From Nodosilinea sp. P-1105 (GTDB lineage: Bacteria > Cyanobacteriota > Cyanobacteriia > Phormidesmidales > Phormidesmidaceae), in NCBI RefSeq assembly GCF_012911975.1, contig NZ_SMDQ01000012.1, positions 1 through 64,000 on the forward strand: 64,000 bases of DNA, read 5' to 3'. The notes below the pieces were generated by a model. The model had not been told where the DNA came from. It made no database searches and was given only the letters and a program-made list of their open reading frames with translations. The translations under genes and the position numbers were made by a program. Within the stretch, counting starts at the first letter, position 1. Each line of letters begins with the position of its first letter. This document shows positions 27,132 to 36,899 of the stretch, piece after piece.

Positions 27132-28847
27132 TTAGTTCAGTTCGTCGATGGCAAACAGGGTCGTGGTACCCGAGACCTCATTCCCCACCATCAGTACCGG
27201 ACGGCCCTGGGGATCGGGGCTATCGGCGGCGGGGATGAAATGTAGCCCTTCCGCCCCCAGGTCGGTGGTGGTGCCTCCCTCAGCGGTAGTAGCCACACTG
27301 AAGTCACGGTTATTAATGTATTTAACAAAGGTGGTTTCAGCGGGAATGGTAATGTCATAGACCATGACGCCCCCTACCCGTTCCAAACCGACAAACGCAT
27401 AGGTGCGATCGCCAATCGTGCCCACGGCAATCCCTTCGGGTTCAGGGCCTTTGTTAGGGGAGCGACGCTTGAGTTGTACTTCGCGATCGCGATGGTCGGC
27501 ATTAAAAAAGTCAGGGGTCAAAGCTAGCACCGTTTCTTCCATCTGGCTAGCCGAATCCCACACTAGGTCCAGCCCCTCATCGGTCATGCGAAACACCGCA
27601 AAAGACCGTCCACCAAAGGTATAGATGGCCCCGTAAACACATTCCGCCTCCACATAGGCGCGCACATTGTCGTAGCCTGCCGCCTGGGCCTCGGCCGTAG
27701 TCAATGAGGGATTACAGTCATTGGCCACCCCCAGGGTGGAGGTAACTAACAGCTGCCCCAGTTGATCAGGGGCCTGGAGGGCTTCAGCATTGGGGAACGC
27801 CACCGGGTCCAGTTGCAGCCGCCCCAGGGCAAACTCCTCTGACCACCACTCATCTTCGTCATAATCCCTCGCATCCCCTTCATTGGCAGTCAGAATATAG
27901 GTTTCACCACCAGTTTCAAAAATGCGGATGGTGTCGGGCTGAAAGATACCAAACACCGGCCAATGCCGAATGTTGACGTCCCCCTGGCGGCTAGCATCAA
28001 AGCCATTGCCTGCCCACTCTCCAGATTCAGACCAGTCTTTAAAGCCCAGGGGGTGAATAGCGGTAACCGTGGCCGTTTCGATATCAACTACCCCAATGGC
28101 GTTGTTTTCCTGCAAACTGACATAGGCTGTGCGGTTATCGGCAGCCACTTCCACCCACTCAGGTTCGAAATCTTGGGCGGCACTAGCTCCAGGACCAAAA
28201 ATGCGAATGCCCTGGGCTCGCATGCCATCTTCCCGGCCATTGAACGCTCTAAAATCAGCGGTGCGCACCTGGGCTTGGGTAACATTGGCGGCCCCCACAG
28301 AGAGGTCAATGATGCTGACAGAACCCTCTGGATCCTGGGCGTAGTCATTCACCGGCTCCCCTTCGTTAGCCACCAATACCCAGCGCCCATTAGGGGAGAA
28401 GGTCAGCGCATCGGGGAGCGCCCCTACCTGCACCACCGATAGACGATTGCCGTCAGTGTCATATAAGGCAACAAACCCATTGTCAGCCCGGTTGGTTGCC
28501 TCTACGGCGATGGCCACTACACCATTTTTCGTCGCCACGCTATTGGCATCGGCCCCCAGGTCAGACACATTAATGGTAAACGCTAGGCTAGGGTTGCTCG
28601 GCTCCGACAGATTGAGCACATCCACCTGGCCAGAGGCCGCATTGATCACAAAACCCCGCTGGGTAGCGGGGTCATAGGTGACAATTTCAGCCGCACTCTG
28701 GCGATAAATGCCGGACTGGTACTGGCCCAAAACAGACAAACGAATTTGGGCTGCCTCAGTTTCTGAAACGTGGGGTTCAAAGGCTGATACCGCAATCGGC
28801 GAAAGATTAATTGCAGCGAATAGGCAAGCGGTCAGGGGTAAGCGCAT
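27132..28847 (-). CDS. Secreted choice-of-anchor I beta-propeller protein
   Basis: The 571-residue protein starts with a signal peptide (MRLPLTACLFAAINLSPIAVSA, cut after Ala) and then a seven-bladed propeller-like sequence matching the choice-of-anchor I/alkaline-phosphatase-associated family: VALYDTDGNRLSVVQVGALPDAL, WVLVANEGEPVNDYAQDPEG, ILTANEGDARDYDE, PEGIAVGTIGDRTYAFVGLERVGGVMVYDI. It is therefore periplasmic or extracellular and may bind metal (acidic DYDEDEWW). Enzymatic activity is not certain. The ATG at 28847 has GGAA six bases before it; the longer frame from 28868 has none. A Pho-box-like element lies about 65-90 bases upstream. Confidence 0.85.
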   Translation of the reverse strand: MRLPLTACLFAAINLSPIAVSAFEPHVSETEAAQIRLSVLGQYQSGIYRQSAAEIVTYDPATQRGFVINAASGQVDVLNLSEPSNPSLAFTINVSDLGADANSVATKNGVVAIAVEATNRADNGFVALYDTDGNRLSVVQVGALPDALTFSPNGRWVLVANEGEPVNDYAQDPEGSVSIIDLSVGAANVTQAQVRTADFRAFNGREDGMRAQGIRIFGPGASAAQDFEPEWVEVAADNRTAYVSLQENNAIGVVDIETATVTAIHPLGFKDWSESGEWAGNGFDASRQGDVNIRHWPVFGIFQPDTIRIFETGGETYILTANEGDARDYDEDEWWSEEFALGRLQLDPVAFPNAEALQAPDQLGQLLVTSTLGVANDCNPSLTTAEAQAAGYDNVRAYVEAECVYGAIYTFGGRSFAVFRMTDEGLDLVWDSASQMEETVLALTPDFFNADHRDREVQLKRRSPNKGPEPEGIAVGTIGDRTYAFVGLERVGGVMVYDITIPAETTFVKYINNRDFSVATTAEGGTTTDLGAEGLHFIPAADSPDPQGRPVLMVGNEVSGTTTLFAIDELN

Positions 28848-28910
28848 CGAAGCTTCCGTCAACATCAAAACGTCAATGTTTGACCTTAGACCACAGATTT
28901 TAAGAAAAGG

Positions 28911-28938
28911 GGATAAATTTTATTAAGGAAAAATTAAG
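28911..28938 (-). promoter_or_regulatory. Candidate Pho box
   Basis: On the minus strand, CTTAATTT-TTC-CTTAATAA-AAT-TTATCCCC shows two clear CTTAA units 11 bases apart and a weaker third. Cyanobacterial Pho boxes are 8-base direct repeats with 3-base spacers (consensus near CTTAACCT). It stands before the secreted choice-of-anchor I gene, a family that includes alkaline-phosphatase relatives. The match is partial and the region is AT-rich. Confidence 0.35.
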
Positions 28939-29068
28939 ACAACAGCCAGTATTAAAGGAAGTAAGGAGAGACTGATCCTGTTGGGTTCAGGCCGATGGGA
29001 GGTTTGTTGTAAAGGTGATTGGTTCATTCCCCGTCGTCAGCAGCTGTGTGATCATTCACCCTATGCCG

Positions 29069-30694
29069 TTACAGGGAAGCCGCCACCGGTTCAGCGTCCC
29101 GTTGGGGATGGAGCGCCTGACCGTCCTGGAGGGCTCCATACAGCCGGTTCAGGGCGTGCAGGTAGGCGTGGGCGGAGGCCACCACAATGTCGGTGTTGGC
29201 CGCATGGCCCGAGAACACCCGTTCCTGATGGCGGATGCGGATGGTGACTTCCCCCAGGGCATCGATGCCTTCGGTGACGGACTGCACCGAGAATTCAATC
29301 AGCTGGTTAGGGATATTCACCACTCGGTTAATCGCCTTGTAGACGGCATCCACGGGGCCAGTGCCGATCGCCGCATCCATCAGTTCGTCCCCCTCGGGAG
29401 TGCGAACGATGACGGTGGCGGTGGGGCGAGAGTTGTCGCCACAGGACACCTGCACCAGATCCAAATGAAAGTGCTCGGGGGCCTGGCGGGTTTCGTCGTT
29501 GACGATGGACTCGATATCCCAGTCGGTAATGTCTTTTTTCTTGTCGGCCAGTTCCTTGAACCGCAGAAAGGCCCGATTCAGGGACTGATCATCCAGGTCG
29601 TAGCCCAGTTCCTGCAAGCGGGTACGGAAAGCATTACGGCCCGAATGCTTACCCAACACAATCTGGTTATCGGTGAGGCCGATGGACTGGGCATCCATAA
29701 TCTCGTAAGTGAGCTTGTTCTTGAGGACGCCGTCCTGGTGAATGCCAGATTCGTGGGCAAAGGCGTTGGCCCCGACAATCGCTTTGTTGGGCTGCACAAA
29801 CATGCCGGTCAGGTTCGACACCAGGCGAGAGGTTTTGTAGATCTGGCGGGTGTCGATGGTGGTCAGAGGCGCCTCGGAGTCAGCGGGGCGGCCAAAGAAG
29901 GGGTTATAGAAGGCGCGCCGCACATGCAGGGCCATCACCAACTCTTCCAGGGCGGCGTTACCGGCCCGTTCGCCAATGCCGTTGATGGTGCACTCTAGCT
30001 GGCGAGCCCCGTTTTTCACCGCTTCTAAGAAGTTGGCTACCGCCAAACCCAGATCATTGTGGCCATGGACGGAAATCACCGCCTGGTCAATGTTGGGCAC
30101 ATTTTCTTTGATGCCGCGAATCAGGCCGCCAAATTCTGAGGGAGTCAGGTAGCCCACGGTGTCCGGGATATTGACGGTGGTGGCCCCAGCGGCGATCGCG
30201 GCCTCTAGCACCTGGTACAAAAACTCGGGGTCCGAACGTCCGGCATCCTCTGGGGAAAATTCCACATCGTCGGTGAAGGTTTTGGCATAGGCCACCATCT
30301 CTGGGGCGATCGCCAGCACCTCGTCCCGACTCTTGCGCAGCTTGTACTGCATGTGAATGTCGGAGGTGGCGATGAAGGTATGAATGCGCCCATGGGCTGC
30401 TGGCTTCAGGGCTTCCCCCGCTCGCTGAATATCAGCTTTAGTGGCTCGGGCCAGGCCACAGATGGTGGGGCCATCGGCGGTCCCTACCTCTTGGGCGATG
30501 CGCTGTACCGCTTCAAAGTCCCCAGGACTGGCAAAGGGGAACCCGGCCTCAATGATGTCGACCCCCAGACGGGCCAGCTGCCGCGCAATGGTGATTTTTT
30601 CCTCAACATTGAGGGTAGCTCCGGGGGATTGTTCCCCATCCCGGAGGGTGGTATCAAAGATCAAAATTCGGTCTGGGTTGGCGGGTTGGCGCAT
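29069..30694 (-). CDS. leuA: 2-isopropylmalate synthase
   Basis: LeuA condenses acetyl-CoA with 2-oxoisovalerate, the first step of leucine synthesis. The 541-residue protein has the HMGL-like TIM barrel with [16 protein letters not shown] (metal Asp and catalytic Arg), [16 protein letters not shown] (metal His pair), [20 protein letters not shown], and the C-terminal regulatory domain (from about residue 400) with [15 protein letters not shown] and [17 protein letters not shown] that binds leucine. The ATG at 30694 has GGGAG close in front; the ATG at 30706 contains that very site, so the shorter form is preferred. Upstream is a three-unit tandem repeat. Confidence 0.97.
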   Translation of the reverse strand: MRQPANPDRILIFDTTLRDGEQSPGATLNVEEKITIARQLARLGVDIIEAGFPFASPGDFEAVQRIAQEVGTADGPTICGLARATKADIQRAGEALKPAAHGRIHTFIATSDIHMQYKLRKSRDEVLAIAPEMVAYAKTFTDDVEFSPEDAGRSDPEFLYQVLEAAIAAGATTVNIPDTVGYLTPSEFGGLIRGIKENVPNIDQAVISVHGHNDLGLAVANFLEAVKNGARQLECTINGIGERAGNAALEELVMALHVRRAFYNPFFGRPADSEAPLTTIDTRQIYKTSRLVSNLTGMFVQPNKAIVGANAFAHESGIHQDGVLKNKLTYEIMDAQSIGLTDNQIVLGKHSGRNAFRTRLQELGYDLDDQSLNRAFLRFKELADKKKDITDWDIESIVNDETRQAPEHFHLDLVQVSCGDNSRPTATVIVRTPEGDELMDAAIGTGPVDAVYKAINRVVNIPNQLIEFSVQSVTEGIDALGEVTIRIRHQERVFSGHAANTDIVVASAHAYLHALNRLYGALQDGQALHPQRDAEPVAASL

Positions 30695-30770
30695 GGTGAC
30701 TCCCATGGGATAGACAACAGTTCGTCAGATAACAGGCAGGATGCAGAATTCTAGGCAGTCGCCTTTGACA

Positions 30771-30818
30771 GGCAATCACGGCACAAGACAATCACGGCAC
30801 AAGACAATCACGGCACAA
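30771..30818. repeat. Three tandem 16-bp units upstream of leuA
   Basis: The unit GACAATCACGGCACAA occurs three times (30771-30786 with one change, 30787-30802, 30803-30818). It lies 76 to 124 bases before the leuA start, so in its promoter or leader. Perfect identity of the last two units suggests recent slippage. Confidence 0.9.
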
Positions 30819-30915
30819 ATGTATCGATTCTAACTATTGTAGTGGGTAAAACCGGATTGACTATGACTTAGCCCAGCAATTTTGAGCATTTAATTTTGAG
30901 CATTTGATGACACGA

Positions 30916-32583
30916 CTAGCCGTCCATGTCCCAGTCGGCGGCATATTGCAGCATCAGGGGCGGTAAATCTAGATCCTGAGGGGTACAGCAACGGGCTTCA
31001 AATACGCCCACCACATCCTTGAGGCGAGGATGTCCCCTGGTTTTACCCGTCACACCACTGGCAATCACCACGGCGCAGTTGCCCTGGGACTCCTGCTGCC
31101 ATTGGTGCCAGCGATCGAGCAAGTTGCGGTCTGAGCCCTCATGGGTGTCATATTCGGCAAACAGGTGCAGTTCACCATCGCCGGTTTGTAACAGGCCCAG
31201 CTCAAAGGCATCGCCACTGAAGGGATCGTTCCCAGGGTTAAAACACACGGCCTGTATTCCCTCGGCCGCTTGGAGGTGCTGAATCAGGGTTTTGGCTTTA
31301 GGCCGCGAGGTTTGGATCAAGACGGTGGGTAGGGGCAATGCCGTTACCTGATGGTCAGCCGCTAAGGATTGATAGGTGACCGTTCTATCGTGCTGCAAGC
31401 CGTTCAGCCAATCTGGCTTGAACTGGGTGAGTACAATTAGGGCCCCATCAGGCACATAGTCATCCCGCAGCACTGGAAAGGAGTCCATGGCTGGGGGCTC
31501 ATCGGTAAAGGCCAGATCGGTCTGGGCCGCCAGGTCAGCAGTCACCTCGGGTAGGGTTTTGACCGTAACTGGGAGACTGGCGGAGCCGTTTTTTTCGGGG
31601 TTAGGGATGCGGTAATGCCCCTCCAAAGCCTTGAAAGGGGGCTTTTCCAACTGGTGACGGTACTTGCTAAAGAAGCGCTTAATCGCCTCCATGGCGACTA
31701 AAAAGGTGGCCCCTTCTTCGTCAGCTAATTGATTGCGCATGCCTTCTAGGGGATGGATGCTACCAAAGTCTGGCTGTACCGATTCTGGAGCCATGGCTAA
31801 CCAGGCAGGGGGCTGATACTGGGCACTGGCGGGGGGCTGATCAAACAACTCGAAGTTCAAAAATAGACAGTCCTGCTCTAGAAAGGCCTCCTGCATTTGC
31901 TTAGGAGACTGGGGACCCATCAACACGCGATCGCGAAACTGCTTCAGGGAATCCAGACTGCGGTACATCAGCAGGCCATATTCCACCCCGCCCATGCCCA
32001 ATACCGACACATATAGGGTATCCACTTCCCAGGCATTCAGTTCCACCGCCAAAATTTGCTGTTCGTTGAGGCTGTGCCAGGGGGCCAGTTCCCATATTTC
32101 CATGGCCTTATCCACCATGGCATCGCCATAGCGTTCAGGCAGTTCTGCATCCGCCATTTCACTGGATTGCAGCAGGGCATGGAAGAGTTCATCAATCAGA
32201 GGTAGCTCCGGAGCATAGTCAATGGCGATATCTAGCCCCTGCAGGGCACCGCGCAGGTAAAACTGAATCTCGCGATCGCGCACCACAATTTTTTGAGGCC
32301 GGGCGGGGTTGAGCCCTCCCTGGGGTGCTTCAATCGCTTGCAGCAGGGTGCGCACCACAGGCTCGTAACCACTGCTAGAGGGCACGATGGTAATGCCCCG
32401 TACAGTACCGTGACTACTGTCAACCCAGAGAATACAGTCGCTGTTTTCCCCCGCATCCTGGGGTGACATCCCCCATTCATCATCCATAAAACCATTCACA
32501 GACCGTCGGTCCCCTTCCCATACACTGGCCAGGCGAGGTAGCTGCTTCAAACGGTCGACGGTAACGCGGTTCAATCGAGTCAT
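30916..32583 (-). CDS. Large conserved cyanobacterial protein of unknown function
   Basis: This 555-residue soluble protein starts MTRLNRVTVDRLKQLPRLAS. It has mixed alpha/beta character, a Pro-rich middle (FDQPPASAQYQPPAWLAM) and no transmembrane segment. Stretches such as CILWVDSSHGTVRGITIVPS, IAIDYAPELPLIDEL and ALIVLTQFKPDWLNGL look like conserved structural cores, and the C-terminus ends LMLQYAADWDMDG. I do not recognise an enzyme motif. It stands alone between leuA and the divergent sufA gene. Confidence 0.7.
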   Translation of the reverse strand: MTRLNRVTVDRLKQLPRLASVWEGDRRSVNGFMDDEWGMSPQDAGENSDCILWVDSSHGTVRGITIVPSSSGYEPVVRTLLQAIEAPQGGLNPARPQKIVVRDREIQFYLRGALQGLDIAIDYAPELPLIDELFHALLQSSEMADAELPERYGDAMVDKAMEIWELAPWHSLNEQQILAVELNAWEVDTLYVSVLGMGGVEYGLLMYRSLDSLKQFRDRVLMGPQSPKQMQEAFLEQDCLFLNFELFDQPPASAQYQPPAWLAMAPESVQPDFGSIHPLEGMRNQLADEEGATFLVAMEAIKRFFSKYRHQLEKPPFKALEGHYRIPNPEKNGSASLPVTVKTLPEVTADLAAQTDLAFTDEPPAMDSFPVLRDDYVPDGALIVLTQFKPDWLNGLQHDRTVTYQSLAADHQVTALPLPTVLIQTSRPKAKTLIQHLQAAEGIQAVCFNPGNDPFSGDAFELGLLQTGDGELHLFAEYDTHEGSDRNLLDRWHQWQQESQGNCAVVIASGVTGKTRGHPRLKDVVGVFEARCCTPQDLDLPPLMLQYAADWDMDG

Positions 32584-32655
32584 GGGCTAGGAGGTAGGAC
32601 AATTCTAGGAATGGGATGGTCAGCGCTTAGCTAGATTTGGCTGGGGCTAGAGCAT

Positions 32656-32744
32656 CGGTACAGTATGGCAAGATCCCAGGGTTCTCAGGCTGATTGGCCA
32701 TGAACTTTAGGACATCTCAGGGCAGAACCCTGGGATCTGTACCG
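32656..32744. repeat. Long imperfect inverted repeat, family C
   Basis: The arms AGATCCCAGGGTTCT (32671-32685) and AGAACCCTGGGATCT (32724-32738) are perfect 15-base complements, and CGGTACAG (32656-32663) pairs with CTGTACCG (32737-32744) after a 7-base insertion. A related sequence without the second arm occurs at 57201-57220. The element occupies the divergent promoter region of the 30916-32583 gene and sufA (32584-32974); nothing else is seen in that gap. Confidence 0.75.
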
Positions 32745-32974
32745 GCGTTCTAGGGTAAGCATAGACAAATCAAATACCAACAGTGGCTCGATCGGGGAAT
32801 TTCAGCCAGGCATGAGAAAGACCTAAGCTACACTAAAACTATAAGAAGTCTTAGCCGAAACCACGGGAGCCGATGGGCGAAAGTGTTAGATTTCACAACA
32901 TTTCTGCCGAATTGGTTTAGCTATGGGCGCTAAGATAGACACCTATTGTAGTTGTTCTCCATCCAAAGGTTGTT

Positions 32975-33331
32975 ATGACACAAGTCGCTGAGCAAGCCCG
33001 CGGCATCCTCATGTCGGATACAGCTCTCAAGCATGTTAAGGCGCTCCAGCAGCAGCAGGGAGGCCAGGCGCTTTGCCTGCGGGTGGGCGTTCGCCAAGGG
33101 GGCTGTTCTGGCATGTCGTACACCATGGACTTTGAAGATGCCAGTAATATCAATGACCAAGATGAGGTCTACGATTACGACGGCTTCCAGGTGGTCTGCG
33201 ACAAGAAAAGCCTGCTCTACCTCTATGGGCTAATGCTGGACTACAGCGATGCCCTGATTGGCGGCGGCTTCCAGTTCACAAACCCCAATGCGGCGCAAAC
33301 CTGCGGCTGTGGCAAGTCCTTTGGGGCTTAA
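32975..33331 (+). CDS. sufA: A-type iron-sulfur carrier (SufA/IscA)
   Basis: The 118-residue protein has the HesB/IscA fold with the three conserved cysteines: Cys near residue 48 (RQGGCSGMSYTM) and the pair near the end in QTCGCGKSF. It accepts a Fe-S cluster from a scaffold and passes it to apo-proteins such as photosystem I, ferredoxin and biosynthetic enzymes. The N-terminus MTQVAEQARGILMSD is normal. An AAGG precedes the ATG by 6 bases. It may also be named iscA. The kinase gene follows after 53 bases. Confidence 0.93.
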   Translation: MTQVAEQARGILMSDTALKHVKALQQQQGGQALCLRVGVRQGGCSGMSYTMDFEDASNINDQDEVYDYDGFQVVCDKKSLLYLYGLMLDYSDALIGGGFQFTNPNAAQTCGCGKSFGA

Positions 33332-33384
33332 AGGGCTATCCTAGTTCACTCCCTGGTGGTTGTGGCTGAAGTCCGGGTTCCAGC

Positions 33385-34647
33385 ATGGCGCGTGTTGATT
33401 TAGCCCTTGGCATCGACTTTGGCACCTCTGGGGTGCGGGCGGCGGTGGTGGACCGGCAACGGCAACCGTTGTGGAGTCATCGGCTGGATTACCCATCTTT
33501 GGCTGACTTAGCCGAGGGCTGGCGAGTGGCCCTGTTTCAGGTGTTGGCCGCTTTACCAGCAGACCTGGCGTTGCGGCTGGGGCGGATTGGGCTGGATGGT
33601 ACCTCAGGCACGGTGTTGCTCTGCGATCGCGCTGGCACCCCCCTGACCCCACCACTGCTGTACAACGATGCCAGGGGCCAGGCGGTGCTGGAACACCTGA
33701 GGGCGATCGCCCCCGCCAATCACCTCACCCTCAGTGCCACCTCCAGCCTGGCCAAGCTGCTGTGGTGGCAGCATACCCTGGACCCAGCCACCTGGCAGCG
33801 GGCGGCTTACTTGCTGCATCAGGCGGACTGGCTGGGGGCACAGCTGCATGGGCAATGGGGCATCAGCGACTATCACAACAGTCTGAAGCTGGGCTACGAC
33901 GTGGGTCACCTCACCTACCCCGGTTGGATGCGGCACCAGGCCTGGTCGACTTTACTGCCCCAGGTGCTGGCTCCTGGGGCGGTGGTGGGTCCAATTACCG
34001 CTGCGATCGCCCAGCGATTTGGTCTGTCGCCCCAGTGCCAGGTGGTGGCGGGCACCACCGACAGCATTGCCGCCTTTTTAGCCAGTGGGGCCAGAGTACC
34101 CGGTGACGGGGTCACCTCCCTGGGGTCCACCCTGGTGATCAAGCTCTTAAGCCGCGCCCGGGTAGATGCCAGTCAGTACGGCATCTACAGTCACCGTCTC
34201 GGGGACCTGTGGCTGGCAGGGGGGGCCTCCAATAGCGGTGGGGCGGTGCTACGTCGTTTTTTTGATGATCAAGCTTTAGCGGATCTGAGCCAGACCCTTG
34301 ATCCAACCCAAGCCACCGGCTTAAATTACTATCCTCTCTTGAGGCTAGGGGAGCGCTTCCCGATCAACGACCCCAACTGGCCGCCGCGCCTCACCCCCCG
34401 CCCGGCGGACGATCGCCTGTTTTTGCACGGGCTGCTGGAGGGTATCGCCCGGATTGAACAGCGGGGCTATCAACGGTTGGCGACCCTGGGGGCAACCCCG
34501 CTGCAGCAGGTATACACGGCTGGGGGTGGGGCCAAGAATGATGTATGGACAAAACTGCGATCGCACCTGATGCAGATCCCAATTGAAACAGCCGCCTCGA
34601 CCGAGGCGGCTGTGGGGGTAGCATCTTTAGGGCTGAACCATTTGTAG
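33385..34647 (+). CDS. FGGY-family sugar kinase (D-ribulokinase-like)
   Basis: The 420-residue protein has the FGGY kinase motifs: LGIDFGTSGVRAAVVD (phosphate loop 1), LDGTSGTVLLCD, VVAGTTDSIAAFLASGA (phosphate loop 2), and GGGAKNDVWTKLRSHL near the C-terminus (adenosine site). It is shorter than xylulokinase, as are the cyanobacterial and plant D-ribulokinases (XK-1-like), which is the most likely activity. It probably recycles sugars from a dephosphorylated pentose pool. The gene starts 53 bases after sufA and is probably co-transcribed. Its 3' end contains a perfect 12-base palindrome at 34588-34613. Confidence 0.85.
   Translation: MARVDLALGIDFGTSGVRAAVVDRQRQPLWSHRLDYPSLADLAEGWRVALFQVLAALPADLALRLGRIGLDGTSGTVLLCDRAGTPLTPPLLYNDARGQAVLEHLRAIAPANHLTLSATSSLAKLLWWQHTLDPATWQRAAYLLHQADWLGAQLHGQWGISDYHNSLKLGYDVGHLTYPGWMRHQAWSTLLPQVLAPGAVVGPITAAIAQRFGLSPQCQVVAGTTDSIAAFLASGARVPGDGVTSLGSTLVIKLLSRARVDASQYGIYSHRLGDLWLAGGASNSGGAVLRRFFDDQALADLSQTLDPTQATGLNYYPLLRLGERFPINDPNWPPRLTPRPADDRLFLHGLLEGIARIEQRGYQRLATLGATPLQQVYTAGGGAKNDVWTKLRSHLMQIPIETAASTEAAVGVASLGLNHL
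34588..34613 (-). terminator. Perfect 12-bp palindrome, possible terminator for petG
   Basis: ACAGCCGCCTCG (34588-34599) and CGAGGCGGCTGT (34602-34613) form a 12-base stem over two bases. It lies inside the 3' end of the convergent sugar kinase gene and about 50 bases past the petG stop. Read on the minus strand the stem is followed by TTTCAATT. It could stop petG transcription; it may also be a chance codon palindrome. Confidence 0.45.
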
Positions 34648-34663
34648 TCAGCTGCAACCGAAG

Positions 34664-34777
34664 CTACAGGTCAAACTGATTGCCGCGACGGTACTGCAAA
34701 TAAGCGGCCACAAACAGCCCGGCCAGGGTCACCGGAATTAGCCCTAAAACAATTCCACTCAGCAAAGGCTCAACCAC
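34664..34777 (-). CDS. petG: Cytochrome b6f complex subunit PetG
   Basis: This 37-residue single-span protein reads [20 protein letters not shown], then [12 protein letters not shown] and NQFDL at the end. That is the PetG family: N-terminal VEPLLSG, one transmembrane helix, and the YxQYRRGNQ cytoplasmic/stromal tail. PetG is essential for assembly of the b6f complex in the thylakoid. The start is a GTG at 34777. It converges with the sugar kinase gene, with 16 bases between their ends. Confidence 0.94.
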   Translation of the reverse strand: MVEPLLSGIVLGLIPVTLAGLFVAAYLQYRRGNQFDL

Positions 34778-34881
34778 AGCTTTTCTCCCAATCTAATGCC
34801 AATGTCATACCACCATAGCACCTGAGCCCGAGGCCCAACATGCTACTTTTTCAGATCCTAAGGGCAACTTGGGGCTAGGCG

Positions 34882-36819
34882 TCAACCATCTATGCGCTCT
34901 GCCAGCGCTAACCAGCGTTCTGTGGCCGCATCAATGGCCGCCGACAGGTCGCCGAGCTGTGCCGATAAACGGGTAACCTCTTCGTAGTCATTGGGGGGAT
35001 CGCCGTAGAGTCGCTGTTCAATGGCTGCTTTTTGCGCCTCCATCTCAGGGACTTGAGTCTCTAGCTGCTCATACTCCCGCTTTTCTTTGTAAGACAGCTT
35101 TTTTCCCCGATCTTTTGGGGTCTGGGGGGAGGGGGCCTCGGCCTTGCCGTTATGGGCAGCTGGCGGGGGGCCGGGTTTGGCCTTGGCCAATTCGGCCTCG
35201 GCTCGCTCTTTTTCGGCCTGTTTGTAGTCCAAATACAGGGAATAGTTCCCTGGGTACTGGCGCAGGACGCCGTTACCTTCAAAGGCGAAAATGGTATTGA
35301 CCGTGCGATCTAAAAAGTAGCGATCGTGGGACACCACAATCACGCAGCCGTTAAACTCCTCCAGGTACTCCTCTAGCACCCCCAGGGTTTGCACGTCCAA
35401 ATCGTTGGTTGGTTCGTCCAAAATCAATAGGTTGGGGGCTGACATCAGCACTTGCAGCAAAAACAAGCGCCGCCGCTCCCCTCCAGACAGTTTGTGCAGT
35501 GGCGCATACTGCTGATTGGGGGGAAACAAAAACCGCTCCAGCATTTGGGAGGCGGTAATTACGCTGCCATCGGCGGTGGTGACCAACTCGGCGGTTTCTT
35601 TCAGGTAGTCGATCACCCGCTGGTTGGGATTTTTGAACAAATCTTCGGAATGTTGGTCAAAGTAGCCAATATGAATGGTAGTGCCAATATCGACGGTGCC
35701 GGTATCGGGCTCTAGCTGGCCAGTGACAATGTTCATCAGGGTAGATTTGCCCACCCCGTTGGGGCCAATAATGCCGACCCGGTCATCAGGGGCAAAGGCA
35801 TAGGTCACATCTTTGAACAGGACCCGCCCGTCATAGTGTTTTGAAACCGCTTCTAGCTCAACCACTTTCTTGCCAATGCGGCGACCAGCGGTGGCAATAT
35901 CAACTTTACCCAGGGCTTGCTTAAAATCACGACTCTGCATATCGCCGATGCGATCGATGCGGGCCTTTTGCTTAGTGCTGCGAGCTTTAGGCCCACGCTT
36001 TAGCCATTCCAACTCCCGCCGTAGCACCCCAGCATGTTTTTTTTGGCTGCTGACTTCGGCGGCTTCGGCCAGAGCCTTTTTCTCTAGGTAGTAGGCGTAG
36101 CTACCGGCGTAGCTGTAGAGGTCTCCCCGGTCGATTTCTAAGATTCGATTCGTCACCTGATCAAGAAAGTAGCGATCGTGGGTAATTAACAGCAACGCTC
36201 CCCGAAATCCGCTGAGATAACTTTGCAGCCATTCCACCGATTCGGCATCGAGGTGGTTGGTGGGCTCATCCATCAACAGCGCATCGGGATCAGACAACAG
36301 GGCCGCCGCGATCGCCACTCGTTTGCGATATCCCCCCGACAGATCCCCTAGCTTGGCATCAAAGTCGTCAATGCCCAGCTGACTCAGAATTACCTTGGCA
36401 TTGGTTTCCAAATCCCAGGCATCGGCGGCGGCAATTTTTTCGGTCACCGTCGACAGCTTTGCCATCAACGTGGCGGTATTCCCATCGCCCTGGGCCAGAT
36501 GATGAGACAGATCTTCGTACTCGCGAATCAGCGCCATCTGCTCCCCGGCATCGGCAAAGACCTGTTCCAGCACAGTATGGCCTGGCTCAAAGTCGGGCTG
36601 CTGCGGTAGATAGACCACCTTCGATCCAGAGTTGACCCAAAACTCGCCGCCATCAAAGGGCTCTAACCCGGCGATCATTTTCAGCAGGGTGGATTTGCCG
36701 GAGCCATTGATGCCGATCAGACCAACTTTTTCGCCTTCTTCTAAGCTAAAGCTGGCATCGCGCAGAATTTCCTTGATGCCAAAGTCTTTGGTGGCAGAAC
36801 GCAGGGTAAACAGAGTCAT
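34882..36819 (-). CDS. ABC-F family ATPase (Uup-like)
   Basis: The 645-residue protein has two ATP-binding cassettes and no transmembrane domain, as ABC-F translation factors do. Cassette 1: GINGSGKSTLLKMIAG (Walker A near residue 38), LSGGYRKRVAIA, LLMDEPTNHLD. Cassette 2: GPNGVGKSTLMNIVTG (near 353), LSGGERRRLFLL, LILDEPTNDLD. The linker between them is helical and basic. A C-terminal coiled-coil (about residues 575-643, with LSYKEKREYEQLE) is that of Uup, which binds ribosomes or branched DNA. It is a cytosolic factor acting at the ribosomal E site or in replication. The gene is monocistronic between petG and sigF. Confidence 0.93.
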   Translation of the reverse strand: MTLFTLRSATKDFGIKEILRDASFSLEEGEKVGLIGINGSGKSTLLKMIAGLEPFDGGEFWVNSGSKVVYLPQQPDFEPGHTVLEQVFADAGEQMALIREYEDLSHHLAQGDGNTATLMAKLSTVTEKIAAADAWDLETNAKVILSQLGIDDFDAKLGDLSGGYRKRVAIAAALLSDPDALLMDEPTNHLDAESVEWLQSYLSGFRGALLLITHDRYFLDQVTNRILEIDRGDLYSYAGSYAYYLEKKALAEAAEVSSQKKHAGVLRRELEWLKRGPKARSTKQKARIDRIGDMQSRDFKQALGKVDIATAGRRIGKKVVELEAVSKHYDGRVLFKDVTYAFAPDDRVGIIGPNGVGKSTLMNIVTGQLEPDTGTVDIGTTIHIGYFDQHSEDLFKNPNQRVIDYLKETAELVTTADGSVITASQMLERFLFPPNQQYAPLHKLSGGERRRLFLLQVLMSAPNLLILDEPTNDLDVQTLGVLEEYLEEFNGCVIVVSHDRYFLDRTVNTIFAFEGNGVLRQYPGNYSLYLDYKQAEKERAEAELAKAKPGPPPAAHNGKAEAPSPQTPKDRGKKLSYKEKREYEQLETQVPEMEAQKAAIEQRLYGDPPNDYEEVTRLSAQLGDLSAAIDAATERWLALAERIDG

Positions 36820-36899
36820 GGGCAGGGGGGTACGATAGCTGGCAAGCAGCCTGAGGTTGCACGTTTAGGATAGCGCGATTGAGCAGCCAGCCAGAGACC

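Noticed and set aside
29015-29998. Plus-strand frame of 327 codons opposite leuA
   Set aside because: It is antisense to the conserved LeuA domains and has no recognisable family.
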